Shown in pieces: positions 56,100 through 64,000 of a stretch of DNA of 64,000 nt (the first letter of the stretch is position 1; each line of letters begins with the position of its first letter). Location: assembly GCA_021234155.1 (NCBI GenBank), contig JAJEKV010000131.1, positions 560,001 through 624,000 on the forward strand. The letters are read 5' to 3'. Under the pieces are notes generated by a model. That model had not been told where the DNA came from. It worked only from the letters and a program-made list of their open reading frames with translations, and made no database searches. The position numbers and the translations under genes were made by a program. The DNA is from Isoetes taiwanensis (Eukaryota > Streptophyta > Lycopodiopsida > Isoetales > Isoetaceae).

Positions 56100-58660
56100 A
56101 AGGCTGAAAGGTGTGATTCTCGTTGCTTTTCTTTAAGTGGGTTGGATCAAAACCTGGGTTTTCACCCAACACCTTTTCCTATAATTGTCTCATCCAGCTT
56201 ATTTGTTGAGGCCGAGATTTAAGGAAGCCGTTGAATGTTTTGATGAAATGTCCAAAGAAGCGCGGCAATGCGCAGTTATCAAACGTATAACCCCTCGCTT
56301 ATTATAGCTCTCTGCAACTTGGGGAACGTGGATCGGGCCAATACATTATTGGGTGAAATGGAAAAGATAGGATGCGCTGATGTGAAATCGTATGGTCGAG
56401 TAATACATGGGCTCTTTAGAACAAATGAACTTCGAAAAGCTTGTCGTTTGCTGGACTTGATGGTTGCACGAGGATACCAACCAAATGTTGTTACCTACAA
56501 TTCTATCATGAATGGCTTTTCAAAAGCCAAAATGATGGATCAGGTTTATGCTCTTCTTAATGAGATGTATGCATGAGCTTGCCAGATGTTATCACCTACA
56601 GCTCACTTATAAATGGACTCTGCAAAGCCAACAAACTGGAGGAGGCATTAAGTGTTGTTGAAGATATGATTACAAGGGGATGTCTTCCAAATGTTGTTAC
56701 TTACAATTGCCTTATAGATGGTCTTTGTAGAGCAAACAACTCTTTTTGAGGACATGGTTACAAGCGGCTGCATACCCAATGTTATCACCTACAACTGTCT
56801 TGTAAATGGTGTCTTGTAAATGGACTCTGCAAAACCAACAAACTAGATGAAGCATTTAGTGTTGTTGAAGATATGATTACAAGGTGTTGTTACTTACAAT
56901 TGCCTTATAGATGGTCTTTGTAGAGCAAGCAAGATGGATAAAGCAACCATTCTTTTTGAGGACATGGTTACAAGAGGCTGCACAAGGGGATGTCTTCCAG
57001 ATGTTGTTACTTACAATTGCCTTATAGATGGTCTTTGTAGAGCAAGCAAGATGGATAAAGCAACCGCTTTTCGAGGACATGGTTACAAGAGGTCGCATAC
57101 CTGATGGTGTCACCTACAACCTGCCTTGTAAATGGATCCCCGCAAAGCCAACAAACTAGATGAGGCGCTTAGTGTTGTTGAAGATATGATTACAAGGGGA
57201 TGTCTTCCAAATGTTGTTACTTACAATTGCCTTATAGAAGGTCTTTGTAGAGCAAGCAAGATGGATAAAGCAACCGCTCTGCTCTTTTCGAGAACATGGT
57301 TGCAAGGGGCTGCATACTCAATGCTGTCACCTACAGCTGTCTTGTCTTGCAAATGGACTCTGCAAAGCCAACAAACTAGATGAGGCGTTATGATTACAAG
57401 GGGATGTGTTCCAAATGTTTTTACTTATAGTTGCCTTATGGATGGTCTTTATAGGGCAAGCAAGATGGATAAAGCAACCGCTCTCTTTCAGGACATGGTT
57501 ACAAGTGGCTGCATACCCAATATTGTCACCTACAGCTCGCTTCTAAGCGGACTCTGCGAAGCCAAGAAACTAGATGAGGCATTTAATGTTGTTGAAGATA
57601 TGATTACAAGGGGATGTCTTCCAAATGTTGTTACTTACAGTTGCCTTATAGATGGTCTTTGTAAAGCAAGTTCCGACAAACTGGAGGAGGCCCACAATGT
57701 TGTGAAGATTACAAGGGGTTGTCTTTCAAATGTTTTTATTTATAGTTGCCTTATAGATGCTCTTTGTAAAGCAAGCAAGATGGATAAGGCAACCAAGCTT
57801 TTTGAGGACATGACTAAAAGGGGTTGCGTACCAAATGTTGTCACCTACAGCTCACTTATAAATGGACTCTTCAAAGGCAACAAACTAGATGAGGCATTTA
57901 GTGTTGTTGAAGATATGATCACAAGGGGATACCTTCCAAATGCTATTACTTATAGTTGCCTGGTCTTTGTAAAGCAAGCAAGATGGTTAAAGCAACCTCT
58001 CTTTTTGAGGACATGACTACGAGGGGCTGCATAACAAATGTTGTCACCTACGACTCACTTATAAATGGTCTTTGCAAAGCCAACAAACTAGATGAGGCCC
58101 ACGATGTTTTTGAAAATATGATTAGAAGGTGATGTTATCCAGATGTTGTTACGTACACTTGCCTTATAGATGGTCTTTGTAAAGCAAGCAAGGTGGATAA
58201 AGCTCACACTCTTTTCGAGAACATGATTACAAGGGGCTGCATACCAGATGTTGTCACATATAGCTGTCTTGTATGAGGCCTTTAGTGTTGTTGAAGAATG
58301 ATTACAAGGGGATGTCTTCCAGATGTTGTCACCTACAATTCTCTTGTAGATGGTCTTTGTAAAGCAAGCAAGATGATAAAGCAACCGCTCTTTTTGACAT
58401 GACTACAAGAGGCTGCGTTCCAGATATTGTCACCTACAGCTCGCTTATAAATGGACTCTACAAAGCCTAGAAACATTTATTTGACAGATTGTTTTGGAGG
58501 TTGAAGTGAGTGAATTGGCAGCTTTAAGGTGATTGGTGTGATTGAGGATCTTTCTGATGTTGGTATTTACAATTGTCTCATAGGTGGTTTTCTCAAGGAG
58601 GCAAGGTGGATAAAGCTCGTGCTCTTTTGAAAGGCATAATTACAAGGCGCTGCCTGCATG
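56100..58660 (+). pseudogene. P-class PPR repeat array, about 22-24 repeats, frame-broken
   Basis: Tandem 35-residue helical hairpins. Typical text: MITRGCLPNVVTYSCLIDGL, CKASKMDKATALFEDM, GCIPNVVTYSSLLSGLC. Longest open pieces are 56268-56576, 57132-57383 and 57390-58016; between them the repeat continues in other frames with stops and small deletions. The first repeats (GFHPTPFSYNCLIQ-like, about 56150-56200) are more diverged; the rest are close copies of a 210-bp two-repeat unit. PPR proteins bind organellar RNA, one base per repeat, but no targeting peptide or intact start is seen. Whether this is a dead gene, a collapsed repeat or a sequencing problem cannot be told from the sequence alone. 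Confidence 0.85.
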
Positions 58661-58699
58661 CCAATTATGAAAAGATGTCTTCAGAGGAGGAGCAGGGCA

Positions 58700-60460
58700 T
58701 GCTTTTGCAGCTGACCTTTTAGCTATGCTTATGTTTTCAAAATGAATATGCATTACAGAACTAGACAATGCTTTTTGTTGTAGTGTGCAGTGGATTTGCC
58801 TCCTCCTAGTGATTCTATGTTCCTGCCTTGCTAAGCATGGAAGTTGGTAGCCTGATCTTATTGTTGCACACATGCATCAATTTCTGTTAGCTGCAATAAA
58901 ATATGAGGCAACCACTACTTTTGGAAGTTGTGAACTGCGCATACAATTGCCATCTCTACGTTTGCCATCTCATTATGCACAAATAGAAGTGTTGAAGAGC
59001 TTCTGTAGCTTGCCAAAATGACAGTAGGTAAATATTTCACCCTAATCAGGAGAAACAATGGCAGTTTTAGTGAAAGCTGAACTGTGGTCATATTTATTGA
59101 CAGGGTTCTGATCACATAAAGCAGCTTCATATTACTGTGGATATATTTGTTGATAGTGTTCTGATCACATAAGCAGCTTCATATTACGCATGGACATGGC
59201 TCTCTCATGGCATCTCCTGAACAACTTCATTAGTGCTAGCAAATAATGGCATTCTAGATTTTAACTTTGATGAGAGTGTTTTACTAGTGGAGGTAAATGT
59301 TCTTTGCATCATGTTATGTTTGTGTCAATGCGCAACTAAATGCTTGGATTAAATGCTATTCGCATAGCCTATGTACAGGAGCCACTTAATATGCGTCTTT
59401 GTTTTCTGCCAATTGGTGTATGAAACAAAGGAATTGCCAAATTGACAAGTGGCAAAAGTGAATTGCGAATTACATATTGTCGCTTGCAACGTTGATGTCT
59501 CAAAGAAGATAATTTTGTTGGTCTGTTGTCACAGTGGGCAACAATCTGAGCCCTTGTAGAAGAGGGTGAAGTAAATGTAAGCCATCAAAGTACATAAGAT
59601 CTAAACACCATGCAACTTCTTCCCTCCATTTTCCCTTTGAATATAAATTCGACGCTTCCAAACTATAATATATAAATCATGAACTTATATTTGGGCCAAT
59701 GGTAATTTTCAATTTTAGACTGAAACGATTTTTGAAAGTAAGATGCATGTGATCATTCTGATTCCTTCCTAATCACTATTTGAGCTAAGTAGCCTTCAAA
59801 CGGATGGATACTAGAATTTGCAAATTTGACTAGCATCCAAAAATAATGAATATACTATTCCCTATAACCTGGAAAACAAAAAACGGGGGCTCAAATTCTC
59901 GAAGGTTGGAAGATATATTTGTCTGGGTCATTCTAGATCATTGGATCCAGGAATATTGCTATGGATATCCAAAATCAGCGGACGAGAAGTTTACACCTCA
60001 AACCCATGTGTGAGAGAATGCCCACAAAGTATAAATGTATATAGACGTATAGGAGCTAAGCTAGCCAGTATAGTAGGCTCAACAATTGAAAATCAATTAA
60101 GTTTACATCATTTGGAACAAATTCAAATTACAATGAATCAAATGATTCAAAAATAGTTGGAGCCGATTCCTTACGGCAAAACATCATTGGAGACAAAGCC
60201 CCTACATGTAAAGGGGAGAAGCCTTTTACCAAATAAAGCCCCTTCAATAGTAGGGTGACAACAAACGACACGATATGTACGAAGAGCAGCATCACTGCTA
60301 AGGCTGCAAGGTTCTTAATGATACCTTCAAGTGCTCGCGCTCGCCATCCAATGCAACACACTATCATCGGAGCAAAGGACGATTATACAATTCAAGTTCT
60401 TGTCGGCCCTCTATTAGTCATGTCTCCACCCGCAACGTAGCAATTGGCACTAAAATAGAG
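58700..60460. other. Intergenic DNA, no gene recognised
   Basis: Contains a short duplication of TCTGATCACATAA.GCAGCTTCATATTAC near 59105 and 59158. A 71-codon plus-strand frame at 59941-60156 has no recognised family. Confidence 0.4.
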
Positions 60461-60461
60461 A

Positions 60462-60920
60462 CTAGGGAATAAAGCATTCCACCATCAAGGAATCAAAGAG
60501 CAGACCTAAGGAACCTTCCAGCAATCCACATGCCACATGAATCATAGATATATTCCTTCTTGAATATGCACAAGAATTTTTTTTACTTCCGATGCAAGCC
60601 CACTTTTGAATCTTTGGCTTGCAAGTTGCCTTACTTGAACTTGACACTTCAATAGGACATCGATTAATCAAGAACATTAATGCGGCAGCACTCTTCTCCA
60701 TAATCGTGTACCTCTCCTCAATTGAAGACCATTGCTTACCTGCAAATACTATAGTGTGTTTATCTTGCAAAATGGCTAAGCCTATGGCTGTCTTGGTAAC
60801 AATTACGTATACTTCAAAGGGCATGTTTAAATCTAGAGCTTTCAAGAGAGTGGCTTCACATATAGATGGGATGACCTTAGGCATCACTAGGTCTATACCA
60901 ATTCGCCACACATCGAGCAA
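60462..60920 (-). pseudogene. Ty3-type RNase H fragment
   Basis: A 152-codon frame contains LLKALDLNMPFEVYVIVTKT, AIGLAILQDKHTIVFAGKQW and EERYTIMEKSAAALMFLINR, the RT/RNase H junction of Ty3 elements (F-x-V-x-x-D-A-S..G-A-V-L-x-Q..S-x-x-E-x-x-Y). The catalytic Asp of the usual V-x-x-D-A-S block is replaced (V-I-V-T-K-T). Confidence 0.75.
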
Positions 60921-60999
60921 AACTTTTGTGGTACATGTGCACTTTGTAGGCAGAGATAGCTCCTGCCTTAGGAAGTCACGAGTATTTTTTATTCTTATT

Positions 61000-61045
61000 G
61001 TTTAACGTCCATATTAAGGAAGTCACCAGACAGTCAAGTCTAATA
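61000..61045 (-). mobile_element. LINE-type 3' terminus fragment
   Basis: The minus strand reads GGACGTTAAACAATAAGAAT, matching the TGGACGTTAAA end block of the 34 kb LINE tail. It may be a tiny insertion within the Ty3 remains; no tail repeat beyond AATAAAAAA. Confidence 0.35.
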
Positions 61046-61149
61046 GACACCTTCATATCCTACCTTAAGCATGTGATCAAATATGAGCATACCATAGATC
61101 ATCACCAAAATCTAAACACTTAAATTAGAGTCCAAATCAAAAGTTATGA

Positions 61150-61700
61150 TTAAAAAATATATTACCATCAAATCTGCATGACATGCATTTGCAAAAAGAT
61201 ATGTGTATTAAAAACTACAAAAGCAGGTACCTATCTTTATAGATCTCGAGCAAATCATATTCCAATGGAAAGCTTTCTACATAACATTCGAAAAAACTCA
61301 AGATAATCTGAATCTGACCTCTGTAGCTCAAATTATGAATGTAGAGACATCTCCAAATCCGTCCAAAAGTTTACTGTTTTCGCCTAGAAAACTTAATCAA
61401 ATATATCAGAATGATCCCATAGAGAGCTTTCCAAAACAATAAAAAACACACAAAATAGAGTCCGAATTCGAACGTTATAATAAAAATTATATTACCATCA
61501 AATCTGCATTGGCATGCACTTTGCAAAAAAGTATCCAAATTCAAAAGTACAAAAAGCAGGTATCTATCTTGATAGATCTGGGTCAACTTATATGTCAATG
61601 GAAAGCTCTCTACATAAGCTTTCTAAAGAGCCTAAGATTATCTAAATTTGACATCTCTAACTCAGGTTATGAGCATAGAAACAATTGACATTCTCTCTCT
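61150..61700. repeat. Direct repeats of about 190 bp, offset about 335 bp
   Basis: ATTACCATCAAATCTGCAT...ACAAAA(A)GCAGGTA.CTATCTT.ATAGATCT...CAATGGAAAGCT(T/C)TCTACATAA occurs at about 61161-61345 and again at about 61491-61680. Non-coding; the text style is that of plant LTR retrotransposon spacers, in line with the Ty3 fragments on both sides. Confidence 0.7.
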
Positions 61701-61868
61701 AGTGCTTCTCTTCCTTTTTTTTTTTTTTTGTGACTTAGATATTACATACAATAGTTTGGTAAAAAGGAACCTTTTATAAAAATCTTGTTTTGATTTCCAA
61801 CCAAAAGTTTGTAAAAAGCATTTGCAAACGTAATGGAAAATAGTTTGCAACCATCTTTTATCTTAATC

Positions 61869-62162
61869 TTAAATTGACATACCTCTATTTTTTATGCCAA
61901 TAAGTCTTGAGTAATACCATGCAAATACATCACTTTTACTCTCAAAGAAAGTGGTGATCTTCTTGTCTTGAATATCAAATAGATCCCCAATAAATAGTAT
62001 TCTTTCCTTGCAATTTTTGGTGATCGTGATCACTCGAGTATGATCTTCCTCTATAGCATTCATGAAGGGAATAGGAGATAGCTCTTTGACCTTCTCTTCT
62101 TCAAGATCATCTTCTCGAATAGCTCCTTCAGATAGATGTGACATCAAAGTATCCTTGCACAA
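61869..62162 (-). pseudogene. Ty3-type pol linker fragment
   Basis: A 97-codon frame ends with FFESKSDVFAWYYSRLIGI, the conserved segment just before the RT of Ty3 elements (D-V-F-A-W-x-Y-x-x-L/M-x-G-I). It sits upstream of the RNase H fragment on the same strand, with the RT core missing. Confidence 0.7.
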
Positions 62163-62289
62163 AGCATAAACCTTCCAATTCTGCTCTCTTGGGATGTGAG
62201 TGATCCTCCATGAAGTAGAGCTTGCGAGTACACTCGTGACTTTAAGGCCTCCATGTCTGCATTCTTATATTATATATGTTCTTATAAGG

Positions 62290-62645
62290 ACTGGTGTGAC
62301 CAGACCGTTAGTGCGAGATCCTACGACTCACGTTGATTTGGGATATATCTTACGGCGCAGATGACGTGAGAGTTTTTATGTAACACATCCTATGGTCTAG
62401 GTTGATTTGATCCTATCCTACGGTTCAAATGGCTTGGGAGTGTATATATAATGGATCCTATGGTCCAGGTTGCTCTTGATCCTCATCATCGATCCGAGAT
62501 CCTATGGCTCACATTGTTTTGAATATATCCTATGATTTAGACGGCTCGTGAGTTTATGTGTAATGGGAGAAGTAGTGGAAGGGCAAATCGGTGATGAGGG
62601 CGGTGGCAGTTCCGATTTTTTCTGAGCGCTCAGAAATGGCGCCAT
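62290..62645 (+). repeat. LINE 5' leader with tandem 'GATCCTAYGGTYCA' units, copy 2
   Basis: At least five units begin with GATCCTA/ATCCTA(T/C)GG(T/C) and end with (G/A)TTGATTTG or GGCT(T/C)G.GAGT; spacing is roughly 35-75 bp. The same leader, shortened, lies at 54255-54470. Confidence 0.8.
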
Positions 62646-62924
62646 GGAGAGACTATTTGCAATTCTGATACAGGGCAATCACATTCATGTAGATGGCTTG
62701 AAGGAGAGCCGGATGATATGCTATGGAACTCCCTGGTGATGCAGCAATTCTTCCCTGATCAACATTTTACTCCCATTTTTTCAACCATTCCTGAAAACAC
62801 TGTTCTTGCTGAAGAGTCTTGGTTAGGGGAATTTATTGGTGATAGAAATGCTGCTGCCAATGGTGTATTCCATGTTTTCTGTGATTGGCATGATGGGAAA
62901 ATCATAGTTAAAGTCTATTGTTAA
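62646..62924 (+). pseudogene. LINE ORF0 relative, frame-broken near its start
   Basis: Nearly identical to 54471-54749. Small indels after I-L-I-Q-G shift the frame for about 20 codons; the remaining frame (from 62718) reads to the end, including WLGEFIGDRNAAANGVFHVF. Confidence 0.75.
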
Positions 62925-62989
62925 GATTAAGCAAAGGGGATCCATAGTCTTTTGGGAAGCTAGATATAGAGAACGGTAAATCTCCTATT

Positions 62990-63683
62990 TTGTTGTGTAA
63001 GGACAATTTAGGAAACGAGATATTGGATTTTATGCCTGATGAGCTCAAAATGATTGCAAGAAGAATGTCTGTCATGTCAGATATTGAAAGGAGGAAATTG
63101 ATACAACTTTTGAAAGACTTGGGACCTGCAAAAGGACAGAATGCAGCGGTCAGTAATGATGAAACCAATAGGGCGAGAAAGGGAAAGGAAGTCGAAAAGA
63201 GTGCAGATAATCTGGTGGCTTTTGGCGACTTCTTCACGTACTTGTCGGACTCAAAAGTCGGAGAAGACAAGCGCAACTCCTATAGACATGGTGGCGATGA
63301 GGCAACAGATGGGAATAGGAGCTGTGCAAAGGCAGCAAAATATTGTGAAACCAATTTTGGAGCATCTAAACAATCTGCAAGAGGAGGAGGGCGAAATAGT
63401 TGTGAAAAGGACCAAGCATGTATTCCATGATAAAATTCTGAAAAATCCATTTGTGGAAGCAAGATTAAAACAGATGAATCGAGCAGTGATTGGCTGTGTA
63501 AAACTCTCGATGATAAGAGCCGAGCTCGAAAAGCTAATTGAAAGTATCTCTATTTCTAAGATTTATTGGCTTGATTTCCCTTTCTTCATTGTGGAATGTG
63601 GGAATGAGATCGCTGTTAAAACACTCCATAAACAAGGCACAATTACGAGAGCCAATACCCAAATCTTCTTTCAAAGATAGTAC
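62990..63683 (+). pseudogene. LINE ORF1 N-terminal fragment, sister of 54866-55740
   Basis: Frames at 62990-63430 and 63141-63680 together cover the same ORF1 region as 54866-55585, with a one-base shift near 63255. Where the 54.9-kb copy has a stop this one has Arg (N-R-A-V-I-G-C). Similarity to the sister copy ends abruptly just after 63680, at the edge of another repeat. Confidence 0.75.
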
Positions 63684-64000
63684 CCCCGGGGGGTTCACGT
63701 ATGTATTCCGTAGAATACATGTGCGTGGACGGGAGAGGGGTTTTTTCGAAAAAAAATAGTACGTATACATGCGGGCGCTCATACGTTTTGGCGCTCAGAT
63801 GTATGCATTTTCCACGGTCCGGGGATGGATTTCTTGGAGCTGCTGAGCCGTAAGAGTACGTTTTAGGGGTTTGAATCTGGGCACATGCCGGAAAAAACGT
63901 TTTAGGATTTGGTGTTTCGGAGGTAATGTTTTGAAGTTTTTTCGCCCCTCGCCACATAAAAAAATAGCAGCGAGAGTTTAGTCATGAACGGATTAGGAAG
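63684..64000 (+). repeat. Start of an unknown repeat element (GGGGGGTTCAC end)
   Basis: It begins CCCCGGGGGGTTCACGTATG, contains an internal inverted GTATTCCGTAGAATAC and a G-rich stretch, and runs off the window. The first 80 bp match 20690-20770. It truncates the LINE fragment to its left. Confidence 0.5.

Noticed and set aside
1-64000. tRNA and rRNA genes
   Set aside because: No B-box plus cloverleaf or conserved rRNA segment was seen by eye; a covariance search was not possible here.

Overview
The window looks like nuclear DNA from a land plant with a large, repeat-rich genome. The evidence is: (i) a plant BSD-domain gene with three exons and GT-AG introns; (ii) a plant LPR-type multicopper ferroxidase with one 72-bp intron; (iii) a long P-class PPR array; and (iv) plant-type L1 LINEs plus Ty1/copia and Ty3 remnants. 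There is no bacterial operon structure and no rRNA or tRNA gene that I could recognise. The species cannot be read from the sequence; a seedless vascular plant such as a fern is possible but only a guess.

Layout. 1-4.7 kb is a damaged copy of 23.0-27.7 kb and carries a broken BSD gene, a decayed reverse-transcriptase fragment and a kinase scrap. 4.8-20 kb is repeat-rich DNA with one notable gene relic: the C-terminal part of a bacterial-style N4/N6 DNA methyltransferase at 13 kb, with more coding debris on the same strand at 14 and 18 kb. 20.3-21.3 kb holds a LINE remnant. 22.5-24.9 kb is the intact BSD-domain gene on the minus strand. 28.2-33.8 kb is a decayed LINE on the minus strand, bracketed by a 21-bp target-site duplication. 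34.0-34.9 kb is the 3' end of another LINE family with an (AGAAT)n tail. 36.0-43.0 kb is a nearly full-length LINE on the minus strand, with a poly(A) tail, a 15-bp target-site duplication and four ORFs. 43-50 kb holds dispersed repeats, hairpins and gene relics. 51.1-52.9 kb is the intact LPR-like ferroxidase gene. 53.6-54.2 kb is a Ty1/copia 3' end. 54.2-55.7 and 62.3-63.7 kb are two 5' fragments of LINEs related to the 36-43 kb element. 56.1-58.7 kb is a frame-broken PPR array. 60.4-62.2 kb holds Ty3 fragments.

Only two genes look fully intact (BSD domain and LPR-like ferroxidase). The most interesting system is the 36-43 kb LINE family. Besides ORF1 and ORF2 it carries a short ORF upstream of ORF1 that is conserved at protein level in two diverged relatives in this window, an ATGA overlap between ORF1 and ORF2, and a protein-like ORF overlapping the end of ORF2. 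A second theme is data quality. The two 4.7-kb copies differ mainly at homopolymers and, in the non-genic part, at CAG/CTG sites, which suggests an unpolished or methylation-affected duplicate rather than normal divergence.
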